Source: Hyaloperonospora brassicae
Taxonomy: Eukaryota; Oomycota; Peronosporomycetes; Peronosporales; Peronosporaceae
DNA: 64,000 nucleotides
Direction: 5' to 3'
NCBI GenBank assembly: GCA_947650285.1
Contig: CANTFL010001244.1
Location: 372,001-436,000 of the forward strand
This document shows positions 1-12,442 of the stretch, one piece after another. Position 1 is the stretch's first letter; every line of letters begins with the position of its first letter. Below the pieces are notes generated by a model. It was not told the origin of the DNA, searched no databases, and saw only the letters and a program-made list of their open reading frames with translations. The translations under genes and the position numbers were made by a program.

Positions 1-1
1 A

Positions 2-640
2 GTGGAATGGATGGCTCTCAACCTGTTTTCACACGTCTCATCCATGAATCCGCCTCGGCATTCGGTCGAGCTTGCTAAGATACTGGAAGGCTTGAGTCCG
101 TCAAGAGCGGCACTCGTGCTTAAACATGCGAGTAAACTCAGAGGGACACAAGCGTGGGTTGAAATGGCTGAGCAGACTCTGGCTGAAAGGGTTACATCAA
201 GGAAATTCACCGATGGGGGAAATGGTCATGTCAAGTCGCCGGTCGCTGGCGAAAAGGCAGCACTCATCCTTTCCTTCAAGTGGAAGGAGTTGCAACTAGA
301 GAGTCTCTATCAACGGATTTTCTTCAACAGCGCACAAGAACCGACTACTCTGCAGCTGGAAAAGAACGTTGCTCAGCAATTAGGCGATCTGCCTCTTGAC
401 GATGCTGCAATCGTGGTTCAAATCGCGAAGAAACACAGCAAGACGAGTAAACTTGCTGAAAAAGTTCAAAAAAAACTGTTTGATCAGTTCAAGCGCGCGG
501 GTTACACGCCTGAGGACATGGAAATGGGTTGGTTGCTGCCGGCTAGTCAATTTGACAAGTCTATTTACGGTGGACTTGTTAAAGCGCTTATCGACGATTA
601 CAAGAATGCTTACACGTGGCGGAGATACTTGTTTGGATAA
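2..640 (+). CDS. RXLR/WY-type effector-like protein, C-terminal part (5' truncated by window edge)
   Basis: The open frame runs in from the left edge and stops at TAA 638-640, so the true start, signal peptide and any RXLR-dEER region lie outside the window. The visible 212 residues are helical, charged and cysteine-free. Tryptophan and tyrosine are spaced as in oomycete WY/LWY effector modules: a first unit starts at EWMALNLF, a second at WKELQLESLYQRIFF, and the end reads YGGLVKALIDDYKNAY. WY-module proteins are secreted and act inside host plant cells. That role is inferred from fold-type features only, because the defining N-terminal motifs are not visible. The internal Met at codon 2 is probably not the real start. 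No lesion is seen in the visible part, and it is the only plausibly intact host gene here. An unrelated helical protein cannot be excluded. Confidence 0.6.
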   Translation: MEWMALNLFSHVSSMNPPRHSVELAKILEGLSPSRAALVLKHASKLRGTQAWVEMAEQTLAERVTSRKFTDGGNGHVKSPVAGEKAALILSFKWKELQLESLYQRIFFNSAQEPTTLQLEKNVAQQLGDLPLDDAAIVVQIAKKHSKTSKLAEKVQKKLFDQFKRAGYTPEDMEMGWLLPASQFDKSIYGGLVKALIDDYKNAYTWRRYLFG

Positions 641-1663
641 AGTCGCCTTTGATCAGTTTGGTGAGACGGTCCGCTACGTCATAGCTTTAATAATCGCTAG
701 TACATGTTGTTGCTTATGTTTATCGTTGTTGTGTTTTGTGTCCTGTGCCAGTCACGCACACAGCACCGGCTTGCTTTGGTACGGATTTTTTGTAGCAAAG
801 TCATATGAATCACTACTAGCATATCGCGGCTCTCGTAAATAAACGTACGCACAGTGGCCAACGTGTGTGGCGTACGACACTTGCCACAGAAGATTACAAA
901 GCTATTATTCCGTAGTTAATCGTTATATTACCACTACATTGCAGTGACCTAAGTAACAATATACAGAAATCTCATACGTTCACTGCTAACCAATCGAGTA
1001 GGAAATATGCTACTGCAGTATCTGCCTGGATTTGAATATGTCATCAACCGAGTTTATTACATAGTGCCATTGAAGCACGTTAATACATGTCACGTCCTTC
1101 ATTAAAACCGTATTAAGCAAAATCATCAACTTTTTTCGCTTCCAATCTTTTGCCACGTACCATTTAATCCATACATGGGAAAAAGGTACGGCGTAATTGT
1201 TATTACTGTAAGCTATTGCACTATTGCAAGTTGCAGGGCTGTGCTTAAGTAGTGTGCTTATCATCATAAATCCCCGCGATCATATCTAATACTCTCTTTG
1301 CATGTAACGGGATGAGCCCGTGGCTTCTCATTAACGCCAGATTGGTCATTTCATATACATTATGATACTTGATTACTGTGTAACATGAATTTTACCAGGT
1401 AAATGTTGAAGAAAGACCACCTTCAAAGGTGAGATGTAGTACATACCCACGTATTTGGTAATACAGGCCATCATGTGAGCTAACTAAAAGGTCTCTCTTA
1501 CTAGAAATGCGCAACGAAGGTGTGTGCGAGTGACTACATCTGACATTTATGAACACATGTAGTGAAAGTCCGATCAAATGGGTTTTTGAATTGAAATTTT
1601 CCTAAACTAATCACAGTCTTACTGTTATACTTTGACTGTGTGTATCGTTTAAAAGACTAAATC
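641..1663. other. 3' flank and AT-rich spacer
   Basis: Downstream flank of the effector-like gene. An AATAAA-like string near 837-843 could serve as a polyadenylation signal. The short frames on both strands have no recognisable domain and look like chance frames. Confidence 0.5.
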
Positions 1664-1743
1664 TTTCTCTGCACGAACAATGTACGTTTCGGTGCACTTG
1701 CCCTTTCTCTGCACGAACAATGTACGTTTCGGTACACTTGCCT
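1664..1743. repeat. 40-bp tandem duplication (2 copies)
   Basis: Two adjacent 40-bp units, 1664-1703 and 1704-1743, both begin TTTCTCTGCACGAACAATG. They are nearly identical: GTGCACTTGCC in the first matches GTACACTTGCC in the second. Noncoding context. Confidence 0.9.
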
Positions 1744-1901
1744 ACCCAATGTCTATATTTTAATAAATTAATCTTTTTCTTTAAAAATTAAATTTATATC
1801 ATTAGAGAAAAAGAATATTTGTCAAAATATATCGCGAAAGAATCTTAACTTTTCATTTGGATTATAAATCAATTGATTCGATATGTAGATAGCATGCACG
1901 G

Positions 1902-2290
1902 TGTCAGTGCATACAGGGGGCGCCCCAATGCACTGTATCGATTTTCGATAACAGCAATTACCACACTAATAAAGCACGCTAATTTTATATCGGGATGATA
2001 GCCGTGCCCGCGAAAGACTTTAAAGTTGAAATCTCTGAACTCACTCTCTCGTACTCAAAATTTACTAAATTTATGCCTGACAATAATTATTGATCGAAGG
2101 AAATACACATATGAATGTTCTGCTCTATGGTGTATGCAGCGGCTTATAAAAGCCCCTCCTTGCCGAATGAAGGCTTAAGCTCAAAAGCTTATTCAATATT
2201 CCGATTAATAAACAACTGAAAGCGTCAACTAGCTCAGCAAACAACGACTTCAAGATTGAACTTGTAAGTAAGCGATGACCTGAACACCCT
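1902..2290 (+). mobile_element. Possible solo LTR (Copia-like?), right end uncertain
   Basis: The segment starts with TGTCAGTGCATAC and contains the palindrome GGGGCGCCCC at 1917-1926, flanked by CAGTGCAT (1905-1912) and ATGCACTG (1928-1935). A TATAAA box lies at 2145-2150 within GGCTTATAAAAGCCCC, and an AATAAA lies near 2207. A TG start, TATA box and polyadenylation signal in this order are what an LTR shows. I could not fix the right terminus or a target-site duplication, and no second copy is in the window. A plain promoter-like spacer is the alternative. Confidence 0.3.
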
Positions 2291-5200
2291 CAGATGTCTG
2301 AAAGGCTTTGATTCATAGATGCTAGGGTCTCAAAGAAACGAGATCACGAGTAAACCGAATGAGATGATCCGGAGTTTGTCAGAACGGGCGCACACTATTT
2401 TAACGGCAGATAATTATAACTGATTTTTGTTAAGCTTCATGAAGACAATCAAATTCCATCTGAGTACAAAAATCCAAGGATCTACTTTTTCTCGGAGTAA
2501 TACCTTTCATTGGTTTTGCTGATGTAAAGTATACGTGTCTTATCCAGATCGCTTATTAAAACTATATGTACACCACAAGGTGTACTTATACCTTTAATGC
2601 GGTGGTAAATCGACATGTATCACAGTTCGATGCTAGCTAGTTCGTTTTCACAAAGCCCTATCACAATAGTATGCCTATTTGTAGCTCCAGAAGCGAATTC
2701 TGCGATTAGTTTATATGATATATGCCATATGAATTAGTCCTCATTCCTAGTTTACGTAACGGAAAAGATAAGTTTTCTAGTTTGTGGTAACACGGCAAGC
2801 ACACGTGAGTGCAGTGTTGCGTCTTTTGGCAAACATCCGGACTTTGTTAATTGCTATGCGGCGTAAATGGTCAAAGAACGATACAGGATGTAAAGATATT
2901 TCATTAACAACAATTCAAATGAAATCTGTACAAAAATTGAAAAATAAATGTCGCCATTATCCTATGTTGCACAAAATATTGTGCTTTTATTCCATTCGTA
3001 ATTGTGATCATGCCATCGAAATAATCTGTTATGATACGCTTTGATTCTCAACCAATATAAAGACAAAATTTGAAGATCACCTTTTGGACCGGTAGCTTCA
3101 ATTTCTATACAAAAGTATCTTGTACGTACGAGACAGCATTATGTAGTTAGTCTTGTAAAATCTTAGTATGGTAATCTTTGTTTCTCTCGACGATGAAAGA
3201 ATCTGTTGGAGCAAGGTTTCGATTTCGATCCGATGAATAAACCAATCGAGTATATACAACGCAAGCAACCCATCTGGTTTCGTCAACAATCGCATTAAAC
3301 GATTTGATCGTACGAATAGAAAAGTAGCCGATATCATGTCTTCAACAATCATCGTAAACGTCTGAATCGTACTATTGCGATAACAGCCGATATCTCGTCG
3401 TCAACAATTGCAATAAAAGCATCGATTACAACATTTAGAAAGACGCATTTCTAACATGCATTCCGCCGGAGCTAAACGGCATATATTATCATACTTATAC
3501 GTCATCAATGACCTTAAAGCATGGTCATATCCGTTAATTCATATGTTTCGTTTAAAAAAATTGTAGTCAATGCACGAGTCATTGAACACATTCCGACGGA
3601 GAATCACCAAGATGCGTCCAAACATGCCGTCGAATTGCGACATTCGATATATGTTTTAAAATCCTTTGTCCGGATTTTCATAATAAATCAATTTCAAAAC
3701 CAATGTCCATTATCACTGAAATCTTACTATCACGAGCATTGAAGATTGCGCACTTATAAAAAATCGTGGACTATTGTGCGGAGTTTATATGCGTCACACG
3801 TACTATCGGTCTTAGCTAAATCGATGAGATTTGAGTAAGTTCTTTATGCACAAAGCACCAAACGTTCATCGACTGAAGCCGTAAAGCAATAAATATCATG
3901 ACATATTGAATGCTGGTATTATATATTATACGTAGATAAAAATTAGGTGAAGGATAGAATAAAACCTTTTAATCGTGGCGAAGCTAACGAGCGTATTTGA
4001 AGAGGGTAAAACAACACGATTATTAAAATTTGTCAATCTTATTGGCATGTGTGAACGTAATATATATTAAACGGTAGAAGTCATGACAATGTGTAGCTAA
4101 ACAAAAAGATATTTACTTGTAAAGACGATTATACTTTGCCGATTAATTGTAGCACGTGGTCATTCGTTAGGCATCGATTAATTTAAAAATTATGGAACTC
4201 GGCATAATCATGTTATATAAGGTTACACTTTCGATCACACCAGAAAAAACTTCAGGCATGACATTGCGGTCCAAAACTTTCCATGGCGTCGATTGCTTTA
4301 TATATCGACCGTCAAATCCTACCGGCGATTTTAGCATCACGACTTTATCTCCAGCAAATAAAATCCTGCGAAGGAGCACCAGGGAAATCAAATTTTTCCA
4401 TAAGTAGTATTAGTGTCCACCTTTTATTTTATCTTACTCGTGAATAAAAGAATATTAAAGCGTGCGAGCCTTTCGACAGATTTTCTATACAGCAAAAAAA
4501 GGCACTTAACGCAGTGCTAATTCTGTAAGGTCCTAAAAATAGTAGATGTTAACCCTTCAGCTTGTACAGAAAATGCAATATGCCGTACTATAGACCAGGA
4601 GATATATTTGTATAGGTTTCTTCTAGCAGCGACAAGAAATTTGGTCGACCCGGGATTCACCTAATTCCAATGAATGCGCAATTACGAATAATGTAATACA
4701 GATTACAGTAAATGTCTCCGGTAGTGTCGCGTTCATCTACGATCCTATTCACCTCATTGAAGGGTCATTATATTTGTCTCGTCGGTAGATCGCTTTGCGT
4801 CGTGAAAGACGGTTGGTCACTTAATCAAAATGTTGTTCAACTTGTCGTGTTACAATCTGGCGGAAATCTGGTAAAAGAATATTGGTAGAAAAAAATCTAT
4901 TAGGATCGAGCTGGTCTTTCGATACATAGGTTGAGTGTTATCTATAACCAGCACTCCCAAAAAAATCGAATAATTAAATTGAAGGAGTGTCGATGATTCC
5001 CGACGATATGAAATATTTGCATATCAAATATGCATTTCTTTTGTTCGTGAGTTTGAAGCGTATATTTGCGGTTGTAAATGATCTCGACACAACTATTTGC
5101 ACTATTTAAGGTGTCAAAACACGCTGTGGTTTCTATAATTACCAAGCAATCAAACAAGAGTAAACTATTAAATATATTTCAGCACGAAAAAGATACACTT

Positions 5201-7815
5201 ATCGTGACATTCAAAAGGAATTTAGCAAAGAGAGTGATAAAGACGGAAACGTTGATCGGACACACGTGCGGAGGATAATCGACCACTGAATATGAAATAT
5301 TCAACATTGATGACAAGAAGATGAAGCAAATGAATCAGCCCATTTTTTTGACTATACTAGGATTAATAAATATTTATAAATCGAACTCGTTTTACAGAGC
5401 ATCTATTCATGAATATGACGGGGTGATGTGGCTACACGATGTTTGTAATAGTCACAGCTTATTATCAGCGACAAAAAACTGGACAATAAGTAGCTCAAAG
5501 CGTTGTTTTTTACCTTCGTAAGTGCTTAAACTTGTAAAGAACCAAGCAAAATTTGTATGAATTCGTGATTTCCGCGGAATCGTTTCGGTCATGAAGACAA
5601 AAGAGTAGAAAATGCGGCACTATAACCATAAGAAATTAAATAAGAGGATGTTATCTGTAGTTCATGATTCAAGTCAAGAGAATTCGGTATCAATTTAGCT
5701 TTGGTATACACCTGCACAATATTACTTGATTGAAGGATGAGGTAAATAAGTGTCCGTCCTTACAACCTATCAAGTTGTAGAGGGAGAATTTGTCTACTGT
5801 CGGTGATAATTAAAATGAGTCGAAAGAAGTATAAATCAACGAATTTTTTTGACTAGACTGTCTCAATGCGATCGAAATGTACCGTGATTATGATATAATT
5901 GATGGTATAATAAGCGTACAGCAGGTTTAATACTAAAGTAATTTACTACTCGAAAAGTATTATTGGAACACGTCTACCTTAAAAGGTTATGATGAACATT
6001 TATGTTCACGTAGAGAATCTGTGTTAGCATATACTGCAAGCACTTTTATTTAACTTAGCGAAACACAGCCAACTTTAGGGAAGGCACTATTGCTGGGTAT
6101 ATCTACATGATGAAAAACAATTTGGGAGGGTAGATATACTCGTCATAATTTCACTTCACATACCATGCTTACAAAGTTCTAGGCCCTCATAAATAATTGG
6201 TCTGCATCGTTCTACATCGTACAAAAAGGGAGGAACTAAATCTGTGGGCTACACAAGGAACTTTATGATTGATTAAAGAGATTCGACCGCATCGACATTC
6301 TGGATATATACCGTCTTTACAATTTCGTGCGGATCGGTAAGTCTGTTTGGCACTTGTAGCCCGGCTAAGTAGAGAACGCCATTATATTCAGTAAGAACCA
6401 AAAACAGTGTCGGAATTTAAACCAAAAGTTTTGTTTGTATAATAGCTGTATTTATGACCTTTCAACACTAAACGACGACCTAAATACGGCTTCATGGCAA
6501 GAAAATTTGGGCAAATTTGTGCCTGGAGCGACGAAGAAGATATGTATTGGTCCAACAAAGTCCTCAGTGATAATCAACACGTTAAAATTGTCCAAAGAAA
6601 ACAGTTTAACATTTTTTCCGTATCATAATCGAGTTAGATATCATAAAAATTTGAAAGATTACAACTAACAAACCGTGATTGATATGTCTTACTGATATAA
6701 ATTGTTGATGGCATTGTAATAAATGATAGCAATGCTACCGAATGAGACTCATGATATATTTGAATTTCTGGAAGCAAGTAAGTAAGTACTCAGGACGCGA
6801 CCGCCTCACAAATGTTTTCCAAAAGGACAGCTGCCATCGAACCAAATGAGATATATTGACATAAAAATATTTGACGCGAAGAACGAGAACAGTTAAAATT
6901 CCTGACCCAACAAAATTCATGGAGAAACGTGAATGCCACATGCGCACTGACGTATGAGTCATGAATAGTATTGTAACATGGCGGTTTCTTAACGTATTCA
7001 ATGTAAAATTCTTAAAAATATGCATGCCGTCGGGTGGCGCAACTGATTGAGCTATTGCACACCTTTCAAAGTTTTGTAAAATCCTGATAGCAAATCGTAT
7101 CAAAATACGATACATGTACTAATAAAACCGTTCATAATCGAGTACACCGACTGTAAACGGGTCAGGTATTCATCTCTTTCCGATTTATTAGAATCAAAAG
7201 TAGACATATCTAGCTTGATCGAGCCTCGATGTGACACAGGGTGGAACAATAAGAAGTAATATGATGAGTTGTATAGATCTATGGAACGTCGATTACAAAA
7301 GAAACATCAAATACAATTGTTGTGTAACACGGGGAGGAAATAAATCGAGGAAGATGTTGATCATTAGAAAAAATCATGTAAGATTGTTAAGATTAGAATT
7401 AGGCTGAAGCTCTTCTTAATCTATCTACATGAAATTGACAATGACTGACTTTGTAATGAGGTTTTTGATTGGAAAAAGGTCCAAATACATAAGGAAACGT
7501 GGACATGAACTTCATTGGTCATGGATTATATTGCCTAATGCTGCCACTTGGCCGATTAATAAAGTTATCACTATATCTATCAATCCAATAATTCACTAAC
7601 TCGAATGTCAACAACGCCCTACGATCTATCCTGATGTGTACATTCGTATAAGAGGTATAGCAAACAGCTAGCATAGTATATAATACATATGCATTGAGTA
7701 GATTTTACTATGTGTATTTCACATTCGGTACACGAACATGCATTTCCCCGTCAGGTTGCAATCGCTTTTGGATGTCTAACGTGAGTACTTTAATTTCGTC
7801 GCGCCACGTGCAGGG
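2291..7815. other. AT-rich spacer, no supported gene
   Basis: Roughly 5.5 kb of AT-rich sequence on the 3' side of the possible LTR. Only short motif-free frames are present on either strand. Apart from the 59-bp tandem repeat listed separately I see no RNA gene or mobile-element coding remnant. Confidence 0.6.
3264..3440. repeat. 59-bp imperfect tandem repeat (about 3 copies)
   Basis: The anchor CGTCAACAAT or CTTCAACAAT recurs at 3281, 3340 and 3399, exactly 59 bp apart. It is followed each time by a related A-rich stretch and, in copies two and three, preceded by AGCCGATATC. Copies are diverged and the outer limits are approximate. Confidence 0.7.
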
Positions 7816-7817
7816 GG

Positions 7818-7845
7818 TATGCGCGCAGTTATGAGGGGGCGTACC
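7818..7845. repeat. Dispersed transposon-end-like motif, copy 1
   Basis: Carries TATGCGCGCAGTTATGAG followed by GGGGCGTACC. Related copies occur at 9396-9424 and 12414-12442 in the same direction. Sequence to the right of each copy is unrelated, so each looks like the right-hand end of a repeat. Confidence 0.5.
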
Positions 7846-8045
7846 AATCCAAATGCACCACACTTCATGCTGGCTCGTATGCAATACCCGGCCTGACACC
7901 TGAATACGCGCCTTTCCTAAGCAAGTCTTTTCTTAAGTGCTTAGATCTGTTCCCATTGCGTGGCTGAAAAATGGCGTTGCGCAGCCCTGGACTTAGTCAA
8001 CTCGAGATATATTCAATGTACTGAACCAGAAGCGGATCTGAAATG

Positions 8046-9085
8046 CTTCCATCTTCACCAAGGATGGCAATGCCTTTGCTAGCAACGAACTAAAACATTG
8101 GCTCCTCACACTCAAAGCCGCCGAGATTATAAGGAGTATCCAAAGGGGTCTAAATGACACCGTGGTCCGTTACAACCTCAATGACTATGGGTAATTCGCT
8201 CTCGCGCTTTCGGAGTATGCTCCAATAGAAAATACAAAAACAGCACAATTTCGTATCATATCAGCCGGCCCGTCAACATAACTTAAACACTACGCACCGT
8301 CAGGTAATGCCTCATGTAGATACCGGCCGAAGTCGAAACTGCTAACTCTCCAAACGCAGCGTCGAGATTCAGGCCGCAATGTTCGACTAAAAAGCTATCA
8401 GCACTACAAGTTTACCCCATGAGTATCTTCACTCAACGCCAACACTGTCATCACGCACCGCACAACAACAAACCCCACAAAGTTTAAGTCATACCCCCTA
8501 AAAATAGCCATATCCATGTTCTTTCCAGCGCCCTTCAAGTGGCCGAATAGCGTCTAGCAAAATGCTTGTGCCAACCTGTTGTCGTGCACCTCCGGACCCA
8601 TTTCCTCATCGACATACAATCACCCAGTAGCACCTTTCACACGGACGGACACAGTCTACCATGCCAAACCATATAAAAAGAGCTCCTACCTTCACTCCCG
8701 TAAAACTTCAGACTGACATACTGAATATCTATTCCGACCTACTCCCTACCAGCCCATACAATTGTCCAGTCACAACCTCTTTCCCTCATTATCACCCCCA
8801 CAGCACAACGGCAACCGCAGCGAACTTGACATCGTGCAAACACGTGTCGCTGCCTGTCGCGTCAATCACGAGCATCAGATTAACTACAGACCTCGAGAGC
8901 GCGCCGACAATCCGTTATTCCATCACCACCCACATGGCGTGACTCTTTCGACTGGAAAAATGGATCTCTTAGCTAATATACAACAGCACCGAAATAAAGA
9001 GACACACGAGAGCGTAAAAACGGGCCACGCCGGAGACGGGACAGCAGATCACGTACATAGACGCGAGCGGGGCGCGCAGGTGTAA
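8046..9085 (+). pseudogene. GC-rich eroded block, possible degenerate coding sequence, unidentified
   Basis: This block is clearly richer in C and G than its surroundings. One open stretch around 8050-8193 encodes a gene-like peptide including LKAAEIIRSIQRGLND and VVRYNLNDYG. A later frame (8762-9085) is basic and proline-poor. Stops and apparent shifts separate them. I do not recognise the product. Because end-like motifs flank it at 7818 and 9396, it could be the body of a decayed transposon. It could also be GC-rich noncoding DNA. Confidence 0.2.
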
Positions 9086-9395
9086 AATCGGTGCGCTCTT
9101 GAGGCGCGTCGTGTACGGCAGCGTGCGCTCGAACAGCTGCCAGCGCGCGGCGTCTCAGCGCAGCAGGTTGCGGCAGCCTGAGGTGGCGTGCTTGCGCTTG
9201 GCTGCGCGCGTGGCCGTGTCCTCGCTGTTTATGCTGTGGCTATAACACAGTGAAAAAGAGAGTGATGGTTCCTTGTGGCTTCTTCCGCGCGCTAAGTCTC
9301 GGTTGCTGGTCAGCGTGAGAGAAAAATAAATTTCGTTGTATAAAAAATGAGACGGTACACGTAACGATTAGGCGAATACGCATACGGGAAGGTGT

Positions 9396-9424
9396 GTGCG
9401 CGCAGTTATTAGGGGGTGTAAGCC
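9396..9424. repeat. Dispersed transposon-end-like motif, copy 2
   Basis: Begins GTGCGCGCAGTTATTAGG and ends GGGTGTAAGCC. It differs from the copy at 12414-12442 at only two positions. The flanks on the right side are unrelated. Confidence 0.6.
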
Positions 9425-9431
9425 TAAACAT

Positions 9432-10290
9432 CCCCTAACAAATTCATTTCGTTGATTAACAATTTATGTGTCTGAGTTCAATTATTTCTTTCAATTATCT
9501 TATGAAACAACGTGATCGCTGACTGTTTAGTAATGAACTACTAGAATCAGTATATACGATCGCCTGTAAAATGGGTCAAAAGGTCGGTCATCTTCTGACT
9601 TTACCCACTTATTAGTACGAGTCTATATTTCACTTGATGCTATAAATGACACTATGTCAACATACTGCCAAATTATCATCTTCCAATAATTCGGCGGCCA
9701 GAACTGTCAAAGTTATTTTATCGATGTTGTCAAGGTTTGTCACTTGAGTTCGGTAAGTTGATGTGGTAACCACTCCGCAAACGACTCGATTGTTAAAAGC
9801 ATCTCTTTAAGCACGCCATGATGAGACAATACCATCCAATCGTGACAATTTGATTGGTCAACCAATATTTCTTTTATTTCGTGCTAGTACATCATGTGAA
9901 TTCCAATTTATTACCGGGTATCAGAGGATATCTTAGGTGCTTAATTATTTACTCGTCAGATGCACTTTCTTTAATCGAATTTTTTTATCATTGTAGGTAG
10001 CAATATCAAGAGTCGGCGAATTCATATTTGTCAGCTTGACTTTCTGGCTCCATGCCGATGAAGTTTGAGCTATCTTATAGCGACGATTTGTTACCAACTC
10101 TACTATTTGGTTCAGCTATGACGGCTTTTTCTAATCTTGAGCTCCTTTTCAATCATCGAAGACTCAGCGAGAGGAATGAAATATCAATCAGTATTAGGTT
10201 TGTAGCAACGTAGATTTTTTATAATGTTTCACAAGAGAATAGCAAATGAGACCTAAATATGATACTCGATCCTCCATTATGATGCACGAC
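9432..10290. other. Spacer 3' of the MULE pseudogene
   Basis: AT-rich sequence downstream (minus-strand sense) of the transposase remnant. I looked for an inverted partner of the 29-bp end motif here and did not find one, so the second end of the transposon is lost or too diverged. Confidence 0.5.
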
Positions 10291-12385
10291 CTATAAATCA
10301 AAGTTTTTCGATCTCAAGAGAGGACAATGGAGCCTGTCATGCCCTTCCTCTCGACAATCTGGATTTTCACATCTTCGCGGAGCTCGCGCTCTTGCTTCCA
10401 CTAGCTCAAAAGCAGAAAGATTACGCCTTGTGCTACTCCCCGCCACCGCACCCACAGATCTGCCTCTAGTCCGCCCTACCACTGGATTGAGCACTGGTGG
10501 TAGCGGTTGTTGGGAGAACTATACAATTTGTTTCTCTAAAAGACTTTGATGGTGTGGGGGAAAGTTTTGTGTTGAGATTGCAGCTGTGTCAATGCATCTG
10601 CGAAATCTGTAATCGCATCTGCAGATGTATTAATGTCGTTGCACTCAGGCTCTTGAGGTTTTATAAGCCACCAGTGCCTATGGAAATGGTGGGCCCCCAA
10701 CGAAATTTTTTGCCAATTAAACGGTTGAGCTCGTTGGAGAAAGGGAGATTTACCGTACTTCGGAAGATGTTAGAGCAGGTGGAGTCGCCAGCCAGGTGTT
10801 TAGATTTCCGGAGCTGTTTATAAGCCTTGTTCAAAGCATAGCGTGATATCTTCCGCTTAGCATCCTTCCAAATGTTGTTAGAGAAGGCGGGTATGGAATG
10901 CGTCTTGTTGTAGATAATCTGTTGACGGATGTGATGTGCTTGATAGTCGATCGAGAGGGATATCTTCTTTTACAAATCTTTTAAATTTTCTTAAGAGACA
11001 CTGATCCATCCATTTATCGAAGGATGGTCGCCTTCAGCGCGAGATGTAGCCAAGTGACGAAGATGCAAGACCAGATTGGTGAATGCGTGACAAACTTTTC
11101 CTTGTGCACAATCCATGTGCTCCTCAGGTATTTTTTACGGTCTGTCCGTACTCGTAGTAGGATATTTGCATATCTTTCCAATTTGCGATGAACGTCTCCA
11201 CATTTATCGAAGCAACCAGAAAATGTCAATCTGCTAGAAACCGTTCTCTCTCTTCATTTCTTCGAAAAGGTTTCTTCAGGTTGGCGACAATGTTCTTTTT
11301 GATGTAACGTATGCAGAGAAGGTTAAAAGAATCTCCAAAAATGAATTGAATTGCTGAAATTAAGGCCAGCTATCGATCAGTAACCACCACCCCAGACAGG
11401 CGGTTTAAGAGAAACACCCCTTTCACGCGTAGTTAAGCCCAAAAAATGTCCTCTTCTGTCTCTCCGCTTATAAAGCAAAAGTATATGAAGAATGTCGCAT
11501 TGGTGCTGGTCATGCCGACAATGTGGAGGAGTGGGAGCTTGAACCTAGTAGACAAATGTTTTGTTAGAGACTTACATATTGCAAACTTCAAGGTGCGAAG
11601 CTCATCACCTGTTATTATTGTACGTAGAGTCTATTGATACAACGTCGGGAAACTATCTGGCTCGATCAACATCACTTGGCGGAGCGAAGAAGAGGTGTGT
11701 GATTCGACCCTCATCTTTTTTTGCATGGTCATGCATGACCTCTTTTTCCAGCAGCTTGTATAGCAGGGATTCCAGAGGTGTACGGCCGTTCAAATTATAT
11801 GTCGAAGCCGGCCATTAGCATTGAATATGTCTTTACTGGTGAGGTTTATTTGCGGAACTTGTTGCCGTAAGGTCTTAAAAATAAGTTTGGGGGCTGCAAC
11901 GGGCTTGAAAATCTGTTGTATGACCCATCGCGCTTGATCTGTGACTTTACCTGCACTGGGAAAACGTGACATATCGGCTGTTGCCTCACGGTTGTGAGAA
12001 CTCCACCCCCTACCTTAACCCGCCATATCCATCCCTCTACGGTCAATACTCTTTTGATAGTGACGCTTCAGGGACATTTAATGCATCTGCTGCTGGCCTT
12101 TCTCTTCCGATTTCCTTCAGTGATATATTCGCGAAGGTTCCTGTACGCTAGGCCGTGCGAGAAATGGAGCCAGACCTTGCGTGTTTCACCACTTTTGGAG
12201 GTTTTTTGGCAAGTCCGTACCCCCACAGCGTAGCGTTGGTCAAGTAAAAACCTCTCGTCGGCCAACTGAGCATCATCAAGAGGTGGATAAGTATGCTCGG
12301 AAGGTGTTGCTAGCATTGCCGGAAGAGCAAGGAACAGAGAGATAAAAGGATTGAACGGAGGATAGCTCGCGTTCAGTGGGAGCAT
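10291..12385 (-). pseudogene. Mutator-like element (MULE) transposase, multiply frameshifted
   Basis: Reading the minus strand from 12385 downward, fragments in several frames follow the order of a MULE DDE transposase. The N-terminal part at 12385-12068 contains DDAQLADERFLLDQRYAVG and SHGLAYRNLREY. A middle part at 11972-11790 includes QARWVIQQIF. The first catalytic Asp is in VVSIDSTY (about 11629-11646), followed by PLLHIVGMTSTNATFF. The second Asp is in VVTDR (about 11373-11390), followed at once by a stop. Near 11030-11100 comes HLATSRAEGDHPSIN, carrying the expected Glu. A C-terminal zinc knuckle, CENPDCREEGHDRLHC (CX4CX4HX4C), precedes the stop at 10291. Several frameshifts and stops make it nonfunctional. 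The enzyme would have cut and pasted its own element in the nucleus. The motif order makes the family call firm; fragment boundaries are approximate. Confidence 0.85.
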
Positions 12386-12413
12386 TTTTTTGTGTCGACA
12401 TCACGGGGGGGGG

Positions 12414-12442
12414 GTGCGCGTAGTTATTAGGGGGTGTACGCC
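12414..12442. repeat. Dispersed end motif, copy 3; putative terminal repeat of the MULE
   Basis: Read on the minus strand it begins GGCGTACACCCCCTAATAAC, which suits a transposon terminus. It lies 29 bp outside the first transposase codon at 12385. A run of ten G's (12405-12414) adjoins it. No inverted partner was found at the other end. Confidence 0.5.

Noticed and set aside
6735..7115. 126-codon minus-strand frame
   Set aside because: No domain, no signal sequence, AT-driven composition; consistent with chance.
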